In this document: in pieces, positions 1 through 12,504 of the stretch | How positions within the stretch are numbered: position 1 is the first letter of the stretch | Layout of the letters: each line of letters begins with the position of its first letter | NCBI GenBank assembly: GCA_036023115.1 | Contig: JAYKKT010000040.1 | Coordinates: forward strand, 2,725,501 to 2,789,500 | Source of the DNA: Brasenia schreberi | Lineage: Eukaryota > Streptophyta > Magnoliopsida > Nymphaeales > Cabombaceae | Direction: 5' to 3' | Length of the DNA stretch: 64,000 bases | Position numbers and translations under genes: made by a program | Notes under the pieces: generated by a model | What the model saw: the letters and a program-made list of their open reading frames with translations, nothing else | Database searches by the model: none | Told to the model about the DNA's origin: nothing

Positions 1-918
1 AGACCGTACGGATTTGTACTTATTTATTTTCAGCCTCTTAATTTTAGTGTGGGACTGGTTGTGGATCTAAAGTGTCTATAGAAGAAGACTAGAATGCAAA
101 CATATCCAATTCAAGGACTTTTGGTGCGAAAGTTACTGAATGTGTAAGTTGTCAATTTCTAACCTAAAGCTAACTATGTAATGTTCCTTAATTGTTACCT
201 TACATCATACATTTTATGAAAAGTTTCTATTGTATCAATCTACCTTGTATTATTCCTATTCAAGTATGATTGGATTTCTATGTTAAAGTGTGAAAATCCA
301 TGAATATATAGTGGTATGTGCTCAATTCTCATCTATACTCAATCTTTCTTAAACATTTTTATTGTTTGATCACCGGGATTAATAGGAAAAATTTGAATCT
401 TAAAAAACAAGTATATCATTATACTTTTTGTACTTGCATTTAATGCACACTACTATACTTTTTTACTTCAAATCTATCCTATCGATTGATGCGATCAAAG
501 GATAGAGATGTACGAAGAGATTGAGCATTTACCACTATCTCTCTCTATACATGTGCATGTGTGCCTACTTTGTGAATACGATCGTACAAGCACCAATGTG
601 TAATAAGTCATCGTAACCTAAAATTAAGTGTGCTTAATCAAGAGTAGTACCATAATGTGTGACCTCTTGGTGCGTCCTCGTGGTGTGCCTCTTTAAGATA
701 AGAACTTATGCTTGTGTACATCTTTTTGCCTTCTACAACTAATCCTGGTGACTCCTTCGGAAGGCCATTTGAAAAATGAACAGGGTCTTGTGATTAGCCA
801 TAATATGAGATCAAATACGGAAATTATTAGAAAGTGAGTGATTGATTCCGATAGAGCGCGGGGGAGTTGTATCCGGTTCTGAACTGGGTCCATTTAGTTG
901 GGACGTGCGTGGTAACGT
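1..918. other. No gene seen; upstream flank of the LTV1 copy
   Basis: AT-rich sequence with no reading frame that resembles a protein I know and no RNA gene. It lies immediately upstream of the LTV1-like remnant, so any original promoter would fall here. I see no convincing TATA box or other regulatory site. Confidence 0.5.
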
Positions 919-3900
919 TTGGGGAAGAAGTTCATAGAGAACAAGCGGTCGCGTCTTCGTGAGGGTCGATAGGAACCCTCTCCCCTCTCACGACGCTCTT
1001 CTCGACGCCCGGCGCGATCGGGAGCTCAATCTCCCGGACGACTCGATTTTCGAGGATGCAGATGAAGATGATGATGGCGTCGAAGATGACGGTCATATTT
1101 ATGCCGGAATCAGGATATCCGGCGGTGTTTCACCTTCTGAAACTCGGCCGCCGACCAGAAAAGGTGAATTGCCGGAAGACGTCTGGAGGGAGATTCTGCT
1201 ACTAGGGTTTCCCGACGATGGGTACAATTACCTCGTCCACCTGAGGGAAATTAAACAATTGGGAGGTGGGGCCTCGTTTTACCACAACATAAAAGCAAGG
1301 CTTGATCGGTTACCTAGCGATGTGAAGGTTGGTGGATGAAATCAATGAATTTCTGAGTTCATCATCATTGTTCGTGGTTTCTGGTTCTGCTCTGTGGTCA
1401 TATCATTCTATCATCGAATTGTTAGCATTTGTGACTATAATTGGTAACCTCCATTTCATAGTTATCAGGCGCCTTCATAATGCGGAAACGTTGGATAAAA
1501 ATTGGAAAATACTCTTCTGCCGCGGTATTAATTTATTATTTTATCCCGTTTTTTTGGACAACTGGTTCATGAAACGATTGGGTGTTCCGAGAACCCATTA
1601 GATTCACAGTTTAGTCAAGTGTGATTTGCTGTGCATAAGAGAGACGATTGTACGTTAAACTTTCAACTTGCGCTTATTATTTGTTTCTCTTGCTGGTTAA
1701 ATTCTAATGTCACTATGACTAGGCATATGATGCGTCCAAATTTCCAATGCAATCGGGGAGCACGAATCCCTCCATACATACCATGGCTTCGAAGACATAC
1801 AATGTGAAAGTTCAGAAAGTTATGGATCCTGATATAGCAGCCCTTCTTGATGAAAGTGACCTGTCGCGATTCAATTCAGATGTTGAGGAGCTTGAAGAAG
1901 ATTTTGTGTTGATGGCCAATCAGCATGATGAAGGAGAGGAGGAAGTACCCAACCAAAAGAAGGCTGTTTCAACTTTCAACCTCATCATGCGTTCATGTTG
2001 TTCCAATTCAGCGAAAGTCTATGGATAATTCAAATCATAGTGGTCCTTCAGTGGTTGAGAAACCCAGAGTTCGGCCCCTTATTGATGAGCAATTAGATAT
2101 GGTTTACATTTCTTCTGTTATTCTTAACAAGAATATTTGCTGTTATTTGCTACATTCACGGTTCTACAAAATAAACTTTATGTCGTGAAGTTTGAAGGTG
2201 AATGCATTTCAAAATATGTTTTGGATAAAGCACGGCATTTAGTTTTCACTCTGTTGATGCTTATGCCTTGCCTTCTCTTATAGTTCTTAAAGTGTTCGGG
2301 AGTTTCCTTGCTTCGACCATCTTTTTTACCTTCCAGTCTGCATATTTTCTAATTTGCATATTAAATTCTGTTCCTTGATGTTTCAATTTCTGAAAAGTTG
2401 TGTATATGTGCTTCCTTTGTGCCTTTAGTGTTAAAAGCTTCCTTACTCAGCTGAAAGATTAGTGCAACTAAAAAGAATTTTATGATCTTACTATGGGAGA
2501 TAATCATGGAAATGGTACTTGTGATTTTGCTTGTTAAACTTGCTGTACGTCACAGCGTATCAAGTGAAAATATCCTCAGCTTTTGTGAGAAAGTGAATTT
2601 TATCTTTTACTGCTAAGTCACACATACACTTCTAAGAGGTGGAGTGTCGACCTGGACATGGGTGCGACACCGACACCGACACCGTGTCGGTGCAGTATGG
2701 CAAAAAAAAACCGCAAAAAAAGTTTTTTTTTTTAACTCACGGTTCTGCCGTCTATGGTGTATTTATCCTAAAGAACCCAATCAAAGAGGGAGTGATCCTC
2801 GAAGATGAAACCAAAGCTTCTTAATCGACTCGTGACCTTATCTCCCATGATGACCACTTGAGTTACCTCATCATAGTTTCCAAAATGCTCCTTCAGCTTG
2901 TCTTCCATCATCTCTTATGAAACTCCACCGATAAACATAGAAAAATATCTCAACGCGGACTTTCTTCACTTCCTTTTGTGTGGATATTCCATGCTTCCAA
3001 ATCTGGTATCGATTTTGAAGTTCAGATTTGTTTTGATAAATGGGTCCGGATCTATGAAGATTGATTTGTGTATTATGATGAAATTAGTAGTTGTTTACCG
3101 TTTATGTGTTTTGCTTTAATATAAAGTTGTGTACTTGCTATTGTCATATACTTATGTTAATTGATGTCTCACTTGTTCTAGCTTGAATATTATATATAAT
3201 ATATATACCCTGGCCGTATCGTCGCACCCAAAATTTTTAAAATTTGCCGTATCCCGCATCCGCACCCGCACCCGTGTGACATAGATTTACTGGCCAAATG
3301 CATGATTGCTACTTCTAGTTTTTGTGTGCTTGTTAACTGCAATCACTTTTTTGGTTTCTGTTGAAGTGTGCTAGGGTTATCAATCTCAAAGTAGCTTCTC
3401 ATGTCCTTCATGCTCAATAGATTCCTTCTTAGCTTCATGATTTTGGTGCTCACATTTCAGCTATCATATGATCACAGCTCACCCTGAGGGAGTACGGCAG
3501 TGATATCGAGGATTGCACAGATTATGATGCGTCCGCTGAAGGAGAAGGTGATTTACTTGCTGCTAAGCTCAACCATGCTCTGGAGGACCACGCGATGGAT
3601 GACATGGACAGTGTGGATAAATATGAAGTTCCTATGGTTTCTGTCGATCATGGTTCCGCTAGTGATGAGGAATTAATACTTTATAATTGTGCTGATTTGA
3701 AGAAGAAGTGTGCTGAATATGCTGAGATGTACTTCCTTTAAAGCCCGGATAACACTGATTCACTACCTTTTGAGGAGAGCAGTAGCAGTGATGAATCTGG
3801 AAAGTGGGATTGTGAAACCATTGTAATTTGTATCCACATACTCGAATCTTGACAACCATCCAGGGAGAATTGAGGCCTCTAGAGTTTCTAGAAAAGTACG

Positions 3901-4576
3901 TGGGGATGGCTCTAGGAATTTGGATTCGACCAGGCCCATTATTTCTCTTCATGGGAAGAATATGCTTCCTATGGAATTCTTGCCTTTGCAGAGAGGAAAG
4001 ACTGCTATTGGCAAGGCAAAGTTGGGTGCAGATGCTGTGGCAAATGAAGAGAAGGGAAGAAATATGCGCACTGAAACAAAAGAGGAAAAGATGGAAAGAA
4101 AGGTAATGTTTTTCGACTGATCACAAAGAAACTGTGATTGCTGCGGTCTATCGGAGACCTAGATGAAGAGTGTACTCCTTAGACAACCTCCACCCAAAAT
4201 GTCGTTCCCGACTTAGAACTAAACCATTTGGTTGAGACTTGCTTTGTGTGTGTGCATGTGCACTCGTGTGTGTGTGCATGTGTATATATGCAAGAATCTG
4301 TCCTTTGGAGGCTGACAGTGGAGCCTCTTTTCATAAAACCCTGAGAGTTCAATATCCTTGCACCAAGGCCTATACAGTGAAACATTCTGATGGAATTTCA
4401 ATGAATTAAGATGGTTATTAGTATCTGCTCGAACACAGGCTGCTGTAAAAGAAGAAAGACGAGAAGCAAGGCAAGCAAAGAAGGAATGCAAAGGCATGTA
4501 CAAAGGTGAGGCAAAGCGAGCTCAGCAAGCTGCTGCCCTTGCAGGCCCTAATACCATTCCTCTTATGCAAGTGTAG
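919..4576 (+). pseudogene. LTV1: LTV1-like ribosome biogenesis factor, broken, introns retained
   Basis: Family knowledge: LTV1 is a conserved 40S pre-ribosome assembly and export factor. Four exon remnants read as LTV1: about 922-1327 (ELGFPDDGYNYL-like block, then FYHN and DVK), 1723-2101 (AYDASKF, DPDIAALLDESDLSRF, EDFVLMAN), 3478-4102 (LREYGSDIEDCTDYDA, DESGKWDCETIV, SNLDNHPGRIEASR) and 4439-4576 (KEERREARQAKKECKG to a TAG). Introns have GT/AG ends (1328-1722, 2102-3477, 4103-4438), so this is not a processed copy. It is broken by a TTG at the expected start (919), loss of about 20 codons with a frame change near 945-955, a frame change near 1980-2025, a TAA at 3739-3741, and a roughly 7-base insertion near 3825-3832. 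It is a duplicated or unitary pseudogene; sequencing error could not plausibly cause all of these. Confidence 0.85.
2626..3284 (+). mobile_element. GTGTCGG-rich non-autonomous element, copy 1 (in LTV1 intron 2)
   Basis: The left end begins ACACTTCTAAGAGGTGGAGT and runs into iterated GACACC/GTGTCGG words. The right end is GCACCCGTGTGACATAG preceded by iterated GCACCC words. The same sequence occurs at 55009-55678 (inverted) and 55699-56396 (direct), including the internal text ATGGGTCCGGAT and TAATATAAAGTTGTGTACTT. It has no long reading frame. The terminal parts are rich in the same GGGTGCG-type words in opposite orientations, as in some DNA transposons with iterated termini, but there is no clean terminal inverted repeat. 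The superfamily is undecided. Confidence 0.75.
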
Positions 4577-6137
4577 CTCCTCAGGTGCGTCTGGACCCTT
4601 TGGGGCTTGCTCTTCTGGCTGATCTATGGTCAGACTCCTGTAAGAGTTGGAGTCATTTGTCTGTTTCTCAGTTATGGCAAGCTTTTGGTATTCGGGTGTG
4701 ATTACATACTATAATGAAACAAATTTCTCCATTTACTTTGCTTTAGATTTTCCAATCTTTTAAGATTGTTTCCTTCGACTTAGTGTATCAGTGAATTGTT
4801 CTTTCTTATGCTAAATCAGCAATCCAGGGGATGTTACGATTTTTGCTTTCCTTACCGTTTATATGTAGAAAGATCGAACATAACTTCTAAGTAGATATAA
4901 AAATTACAAATCTCACTCCCGTTTAGCTGGATGTCGTGCCTCCACCCTGCAGAGCTGGTTGGCATGCTAAGACTCCCTGTGCCGGGTGCATTGTATGTAT
5001 TTACAAACAAATCCGGCAATTCCACATGCAGACCATAGTACGTCCTCAAAAATTCTGTTGAAGAAGGAAACTCTCATACCTTCTGATCTGCTTTCGAAGT
5101 TGGTGCTTCCCGGTAAGGCTGTAAAATAGCTCGTTTCGGTTCTTCTGATGAACACATAGGACAAGCTGTTACTTGGTTCATGTGTTATAGTTGGGAATAT
5201 GGTATGCTCGTCTCAGCTCAGCTCATTACCTCACCAAATTTAACGAGTTGTATTTAAACATTTATTCTTAGCTGCCTGAGCTAAGGCTTTTACCAACACG
5301 AGATGGAATTACTCATGGAACTGTTGATCTCAGAAAGAAATGTATCATTTTCTGCTGTTGCACGAAGTTCCATACGATATACAACTAAAATTTCGTGTGT
5401 TTGTGTTTGTGTCTGCATTGGATAGGCGGGCTTGCATCAGATATACGCTCCTCAGGTAAACTTGAGGGTCCTTGAGTCAGCCCTCTAGTTAGGATTGATG
5501 TCTAGACCCTCAGGCTCAAGTTTCTCATATTTGATCCAACCATACTTTGCACAAAACACACTGTAGGGGGGGAGGGGTTGGTCCACTTCGTGCTTGCTTG
5601 CTGATCATTTCCACTTCGCTTCTAACTTGATTCTCGAATCATTCCTTCTTATGAGATTGCTTTGATTTCTATGTTCTTAATGCATTACGAATAAGCTTAT
5701 TGCAACAAGTTGATATTGCATTGATACTAAATTATACATTCATTCGAATTTGTGTTTTCCACTTCACTTCCCATTCCCTTCGAAGACGCTGTCAAAATGT
5801 AGTTCACTTCAAGGAGCTGTATAATTAACAACAAATACAGAGAAGACAACACGTTTATGCTGGGAATCAAGCATACAACATAAAACTTTTATGTAAACTT
5901 CTTGAAGATAGAACGATGGAACGGGGCCAGAGAGCCAAAGGTTTCATGCAAGTTTTAATAACTGTCTCCGTTGCTAATATAGGTTCAGACTTTGTCAAGA
6001 GATCTGAGCTAGTGAGGGATTATTTCTTTCTTTCATCCAGTCAACAATAACTTGATTATTTTTACATAATAGTAGAAAACAACGTTTGTAAGGTCTGCCA
6101 TCCAAATGGCTTCTTCCTTCTCTTGTGCTGTTCTATG
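4577..6137. other. No gene seen
   Basis: This lies between the end of the LTV1 remnant and the small secreted-peptide gene. Reading frames are short and show no recognisable motif. It presumably includes the former 3' flank of LTV1 and the 3' flank of the convergent peptide gene. Confidence 0.5.
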
Positions 6138-6431
6138 TCAGTTGCCCATCTCATTTTCTGATGAAATGGACTGACTGGTGTATGAAAATACTGGATCTGA
6201 ATGGGGTATGGGTCCAGGTTCGCTCCATGGGTCTCCTGGCACCGGATCTACGTAGCCATAGTCAGCTTCTGTCACTAGTGCACGCCAGTACTCTTTGCTC
6301 TGCTCATCCTTTTGAAGCCTATATGATCGAGTGAGAGAACCCTTGGTAGGTAATACAACAGATGATGAATGAGAAGATCTCATGGTTATGAGCAGAAGAA
6401 GCAAGATGATCTTCAAAGACATGGATGCCAT
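6138..6431 (-). CDS. Small secreted peptide precursor, 97 aa, unknown family
   Basis: A single uninterrupted frame runs from ATG (6429-6431) to TGA (6138-6140). Residues 1-22 are a good signal peptide: a short polar start, a KIILLLLLITM hydrophobic core, and small/polar residues SSHSSS near the likely cleavage site. The mature part has a basic stretch (TRSYRLQKDEQSKEYWRA) and then an acidic, Pro-rich block containing EADYGYVDPVPGDPW and PGPIPHSDP. The Asp-Tyr resembles plant tyrosylprotein sulfation sites and the Pro-rich block resembles processed plant peptide hormones, but it does not match CLE, CEP, RGF, PSY, CIF or IDA consensus motifs as I know them. No intron is needed. Upstream (minus strand) a TACAAATAGAG at 6499-6509 could serve as a weak TATA box. 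Function is not known; a role as an extracellular signal or cell-wall peptide is inference. Confidence 0.6.
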   Translation of the reverse strand: MASMSLKIILLLLLITMRSSHSSSVVLPTKGSLTRSYRLQKDEQSKEYWRALVTEADYGYVDPVPGDPWSEPGPIPHSDPVFSYTSQSISSENEMGN

Positions 6432-6738
6432 GTTGATTTCTTGATTTTTTTCGCGGGATTTGATCGAATTATCGACAAAAAATGCAGGTGTTCCGACCTC
6501 TATTTGTACGGCTTTTTTGCTATATGGTTTGTCATGAGATGTTCATGAAGAGGATCATACCAATTAGGGCCTGTAACTGTTACAGATGCGTCTCGCTTTT
6601 GCAATAGTTTCATTCATGAACGTGAGGTCCTAACCAACAATAAGAATGAAGCCAGTGAAATTTCTCCAACATGCCATCCATTTCTCATAGTTATTTGTTA
6701 TTTTTCATCATCAATTTTCCATGTATAACCAATCCTTG

Positions 6739-6893
6739 GTTGGTTCAATTGGTTTGGCACTTGTACCCCTCCAGCAATGGTCTTGAGTTCAAGCCTTGTG
6801 AGAGGAGAAAAACAGCACTCGGAGAGCTTTACCCCCAAAATTGGCCACCCGGCTCAAATTGGTTACCAGTACTTGTGCCAAAAAAAGAATTTC
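6739..6893 (+). mobile_element. tRNA-derived SINE candidate
   Basis: The region has a polymerase III-type A box TGGTTCAATTG (6741-6751) and a perfect B box AGTTCAAGCC (6786-6795) at tRNA-like spacing, followed by a non-tRNA body ending near an A-rich tract (CCAAAAAAAGA, about 6890). It does not fold as a complete tRNA, so it is better read as a SINE head. Confidence 0.55.
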
Positions 6894-7617
6894 CATATAA
6901 TGTGTTTATACTAAAATATTATATTAAAGTAAACTATATCATAATGATGTCTAATATATACTAGATTCAAACATTATATATAGTATTAAAATAAATTTGG
7001 GAATTTTGTGGTTTTTCAAAAGCAACACTTTGGACTATCAATTTTTCAGCATTTTAAGAGTCACATCATATTCTCATCATTAATCAAACAAAAAAATCAC
7101 GTTTCTATAGTTAATCAAGAATGGGACTAAAGTTTTAAAACACATGCGCAAATAATTGTCTACAATATTAACGAGTTGGGATCTCCCTAACCTCAGTTTG
7201 GTAGTCGAAAAGAAAACCCGGTCGCAATTCTGATTTTGGGGACACTTCATGTTGAGATTTCTTGAACACCTTGTTTGGCTGTTGATTTTGGCATTGATCT
7301 TTCTTGGAAAGTGAGAAAATCTACTGAATATAAATTGAAACCCTTTTGATCTCAAAGAAAAGATCAAGAAAAAATAGCACTTGCATCTAAATAGACAAGA
7401 ATATGTAGTAAAAGAAATAAGAAAGAGAGAGAGAATCTACCTTAATATTTCACACACATGCATACACATGTACGCCTATGCAACTGCATGCGTGCATGCA
7501 CACCCAAAGAGAAAATGAATTTGTTTTCTGTTTGATTTTCCCAAATGGGTTTTCCGGCGTTCGGACGAGGTCCGAACCACTTGACAAATAGTTATTTCAA
7601 ATATGAACATCAACATG

Positions 7618-7737
7618 TAGCCTGGTGTAATGGTTGCCCCTGACAAGAGGTCATGAGTTCAAAATGCTGAGAGGGTACTGAGGTGTTTGTGTAAATTGAA
7701 GGGTTCCGTCGAACCCTAGCTTGGCAATGAAAAAAAA
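7618..7737 (+). mobile_element. tRNA-derived SINE candidate
   Basis: The A box is TGGTGTAATGG (7623-7633), and a B box-like AGTTCAAAAT (7656-7665) is followed by a short body and an A-rich tail (TGAAAAAAAA, about 7727-7737). The arrangement is typical of plant tRNA-derived SINEs. No target-site duplication is obvious. Confidence 0.55.
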
Positions 7738-9639
7738 TCTCTAGACTGCAAATGCAGCTGTTGTCGGTGCCAGTAAATTTGTATGGACCACTTGACCTGA
7801 ATTCTGAAAAGTAAATAATGCGAAAATAAAATTGCAAAATTCAACAAACAAAACGTAATTTTTGTATTTATGTTTAGTTTGAAATGGATTTGGGAAACGG
7901 GTAACAATTTAAACCGTTCCATAGATCCAAATCCAAAAGATCCAGGCCAGCATGCAATGTAAACCCTGGTCTGTTGTGGAGAGCCACCACGGGTCACCAG
8001 AATCATATCCTCCTCTATTGGGGGTATTCGATTACGAGGCCTGAGACTATAAAATTAGAACTATAGTTCTATTTTCCGTCGCAATCTTAATCAAGCATAG
8101 GCCTTGACGTGCAATAAAAAATAGGGTCGTACAACTCCGTTTTTCACCCGATTATGAGATCCACTAGCGGCCCAGTTCCAGTTCCAGTCTCTTCCTCTCA
8201 ATCAAACACCCACATTGCCGGGTCCACTACATGGCCTTCGGAGCCACCGGATGGATCTGGGTCTGGTCCTATAAACCCATCATGATGTGAGCCCCACGCC
8301 CCCAGCAGCAAGCAGCACAAGAGTCAAAAAGCTCATTCATTCATCTGCATTGTCTCCCCAAGAGATGGTTACAACTCACTGCCATTCACGTGAGCTCTCT
8401 TAAATTTTGAACTTCAGTGGGCTGGCCCGGACCCAGGCATTATTTAGTGGGTCCTGATCCACTTCAAACTTCTTGGTTCAGGTTCAATATCGCAGTCCAG
8501 GATCCAGCTTTGAGATTGTTTCGTAATCCACACCAAATTTCTCGATTCAGATTCAATATCAAAGTCCAGGGTTCGGATTCAAGATTCTATAACAAATACC
8601 ATAGCCGGTAGGTCTGGCGCATGAGCCAAGCCAAACCAAATAGGGGCTAGGCATGCGCTCGCATTCCTATTCGTGTTTGTCTCACCAGCGCTCATCACAA
8701 TCTGAATCAAGCAAAATTATAAGCCATACATTCATGCACGCAAGACACACACACTGAGGCACCATGCATGTGCACATAATTGTACTTGTCATGAGATATG
8801 CGATGTATACGAGCATGTACATGAATCGTCATAAATGCCCTCTCGGCCATTTTGATGTAATGTCTGCATGACATCGTACACACATCATGAAGCCATCCAT
8901 CCAACATGGGTACGGTGAACCCCTGCTCCAGCATACGTACCTCTCACCATGCAGAGCTCTCCATGTGCATGGTGGTCCTCATCCATCAAATTGCTTCCAT
9001 ATCAACCAAATTTTTTGAATTTCTATCTTCGAAATGATGGCCACCAACTTATTTCTTTGATAATAGTTATGATGATGATGATAATAATAATGTCAATGAT
9101 TGCCTAATGTTATTTTTTTGAATATCCATTAGTTAGACGAGCTGATCACATCTTGTTAAAGATAACAAATATAATTTTGATATACAATTTCAAGTAAAGA
9201 TTTACATTTTTAATTTGAAATTAGATCACTTATTCTTTCACTTCCTTATAAATTTGAAAGATTTTATAATTTACTTGCATTGTACCCAATAATGGTTTTC
9301 TTTTTCCTTTCATCGCGAACCCGATGCTATTGTTCTTTATCTTTTTTATCTTTTGCATTATTAATTATGAGATTAATGATTTTCCTTTTTCCTCTTTGTG
9401 AATTATGAGATTAACGTCTACTTTTGTCCATCTTGATGTTGTATTTTGATTCATAGCTTACTTTTCGAAGGAAGGAACTAGATCTGAGTCAGACTCGGTT
9501 CTCGGCGGAGACTTCTATCACAAAAAGACTAAGAGAATCAGCATTTTAAAATTTTATTTGAAATATGAGGACAAAAATAAAAAAATAATTGTAACTTATT
9601 TACTGCATGGGTAACTTATTTACCTTTTTGTAGCTCTTT

Positions 9640-9745
9640 TCTTTGTTATAATGGGGTGGCCGAAGCTAGGCATGCACATGGGCGTATCGAACTCCTGACC
9701 TGGAACGTGTGAGTCGACCCCCCTAACCAGGTGAGCTATGGCTCG
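9640..9745 (-). mobile_element. tRNA-derived SINE candidate, GGCCACCCCATT family
   Basis: On the minus strand an A box-like TAGCTCACCTGG is followed by GGTCGACTCACACGTT and the B box AGTTCGATAC, then a body ending GGCCACCCCATT. The 23985-24070 copy shares the GGTCGACTCACA and GGCCACCCCATT text, so both belong to one dispersed family; 21838-21920 is a more distant relative. Confidence 0.55.
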
Positions 9746-11200
9746 TGCTACTCGCTTGCAACTCTAATGTTATAGGTTTTTTTTTAATTTTATTATATCT
9801 TTAGGGTCCCAGCAGGAAACTAAAATGGTCTTGTCATTGGAGACTCTCTTGTACGGTCTAGTATCTCATAATCCATGTTTGATTGCTCACTGATTCCACT
9901 GCACGCACATGCATATTTAGTATTTTGATTCTATTAGTTAATTATCTTATGAGACCATTGATATTAGGGACTGATTATTATTTTTCTAAAGCATGAATAT
10001 AATAATATTATCTTTTATTATTTAAAAAAATTAAACAAATTTAAATTATACTTGTACTCTTAAAATGGATGGACATAATAAGCATGCCAAAGGTGGGCAA
10101 GAGCCAGTTTTCCATCTAATTATATCATATAATTGAGTCCCTTTTTGATGGAAAATGGATCCATATTCGATCCAGTCCATTTGCATGCAGAAAATATATC
10201 AAATGCAAATTTTTTTCTTTTTCTTTTTGTCTATAAACTGAAATGTAATAGATATGATCGAAGTGGTTCAACTGTTGATCGAATTACGGATTGGTTTTAT
10301 TAGACTGAAGTTGGATTTGAACTAATGACTCTCACCATTAGTTCAGATCAAAGCATTATCGAGTTAAACTTGGAATTGGATTTTAATCCAGATTTGGGTT
10401 GGATATTATCAGGACTTAATCTAAATGCTCACAAATGATTCTCGAGTTGATCAATATGGATTCAGTTTGGATGCAAAACTGCATTACCAAATCTGGCTCA
10501 GAATATAAGCCAATCTGATAACCATATCCAAATTGGCTCATGCAGGTATTTGGATCGGTGCACCTCTCAATAATGAAGAATGCTGTACGAGAAAGAAATC
10601 TTAGTTACTCTTCATCATGCTCCAACCCATTGGATCTAGGGCTTCACAAATGAACATTTGGATCATGATCCAACTCGCTTTCAATTGCATGCTTTTAAGG
10701 GCGATATGGCGAACGGCCGACCGGTGGATCACTAACGATATGTATGGATTATCCGGCCGATTGTTTCGGTTTCCGAGTCTGGTCACCCGGTTTGCCAACT
10801 TTGTTTGCGAGTCTTTATTAAAAAAATAGTTTTTCCATGATTAAGAAAAAATAGGAGCATAATTCCAGAGACTGGACTTTTTCACTATTTCATGTCATTC
10901 ACAATGTCATTCCAAGTTAGGACCTGGTTGTGTACTGGCCTGCTAAAAACAAACACATATGAATCCGTATGTCATAATGTCATATACAACAAACTTGCTA
11001 GCTGCTCAGGCTAGTTCATAATTGATCAAGGGCTTCCTGCTGTGCGTGAAGGTGCATGCACGCATCCATGCATGCACACACACTGGCGCGTGCATGCACA
11101 CACACACAAATCTAGTGCAGAGATAAACCACTTGTAGAGGAGCAATGACCACCGAGGTTCGATATGCATGCTCTTGTACCGTATAATGTATGGAGGTTTA

Positions 11201-11352
11201 GGGGGTGTTTGATTATAAGGCTTGAACTAGAGAACGGCCAACTAGCAATCTTTTTGGCTTTATAATTAAGTAAAAAGTTGTACATCAAAGCTCAAATTTG
11301 ATTAATGGAGTATTTTCAATTCTCTAGTTCTAGGCCTCATAATCAAGCCTCA
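11201..11352. mobile_element. MITE, possibly PIF/Harbinger-like
   Basis: It is about 150 bp with imperfect terminal inverted repeats near 28 bp: the left end GGGGGTGTTTGATTATAAGG and the right end in reverse complement TGAGGCTTGATTATGAGG, both followed inward by a CTAGTTC/GAACTAG match. TTA lies on both outer sides (11198-11200 and 11353-11355), which fits the 3 bp target duplication of PIF/Harbinger. A related single end (GGGGGTATTCGATTACGAGG) is at about 8022. It has no coding capacity. Confidence 0.6.
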
Positions 11353-12196
11353 TTAAGGCATACATTATGCCATATTTTACCTTGAATTGTATTTACCGAA
11401 TGAAAGGAATCATATGGATGATGTTTTATCCAAGCTACATATTTCTTATTTATGTTACGAAGAGACATCACACAAATACATATCAAATGTGGTAAGGTGA
11501 TTGCTCTTAATAGACAATTCGAGAGTATATTCTTAGATGATCCTACCATTCCTATATGGTATACAAATATAGGGTCTTTTAGGCATATATACTGGTAGAC
11601 CTTAACTATTTGATCGTCTTTGATGAACAATCATAGGATGCCTCATTGTCACATGAGGGTCCTACCATATAATAAGGATGGCTCATTGTTGGTGCTGATA
11701 ATAGTACTTTCAAAAGACCTTATCATTCTTATATGCTACAAAAAATTATAGGGTCCGCCCGTAATATATATACCTAAACATTAACAGCTATAATCGCTCT
11801 TGATAGACAATTGAGTATGAAGAGTAGTGGTCTTTCGAGAGTATATATTCTAGAAAGACCCTATCACTATTATTTATATTATGTACCAAAAGAGTCTTTT
11901 TTTATGCTTTTCTAGCGAAGGATTCAACGAATCGGCAAAAAAAAGAGGATAAATATTTTAAAATTTACTAAAAGAAATTCTAGAAAGGTTAGACAATTAG
12001 AAAATAGCCCATTTGGAACCCGTATATTTTGTATTATAACCCGAACCGTATACATGCACACATATCATTCTATCCCACAATTAAGTCATTATCTGCCAAA
12101 CTAGAAAGGGATTAGCATATCAAAGCATGTGATTTGCAACTAGGGATGTCAGTGGTTGGAGTCCATATACAAATCCAATTCCTCGGGTCTGGCGGC

Positions 12197-12446
12197 CAAG
12201 CAATAAATCATGTTGGTTCGAAATAAATGGACCATATTGGCTGGGTAATTAATAGTCTGAGCTAGAAGAATGTGAGGGCGTGCATGTGCGTACACATACA
12301 TGCCATGCATGCATACACACACATATAACAAGCAATAAATCATGTTGGTTCGAAATAAATGGATCATATTGGCTGCGTGATTAATAGTCTGAGCTAAAAG
12401 AATGTGAGGGCGTGCATGTGCGTACACATATATGCCATTCATGCAT

Positions 12447-12460
<14 letters not shown>
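12197..12460. repeat. Tandem duplication, 132 bp period
   Basis: Two successive copies begin CAAGCAATAAATCATGTTGG at 12197 and 12329. They differ at a few positions (for example GGACCATATTGGCTGGG versus GGATCATATTGGCTGCG). No gene is involved. Confidence 0.85.

Positions 12461-12504
<44 letters not shown>
12445..12504. repeat. Palindromic (AC)n(AT)n(GT)n microsatellite
   Basis: A run of AC dinucleotides passes into AT and then into GT, so the two arms are reverse complements of each other. It is expected to extrude as a hairpin and to be length-variable. Confidence 0.9.

Noticed and set aside
693..893. 66-codon minus-strand frame upstream of LTV1
   Set aside because: Composition and motifs are unremarkable; probably chance.
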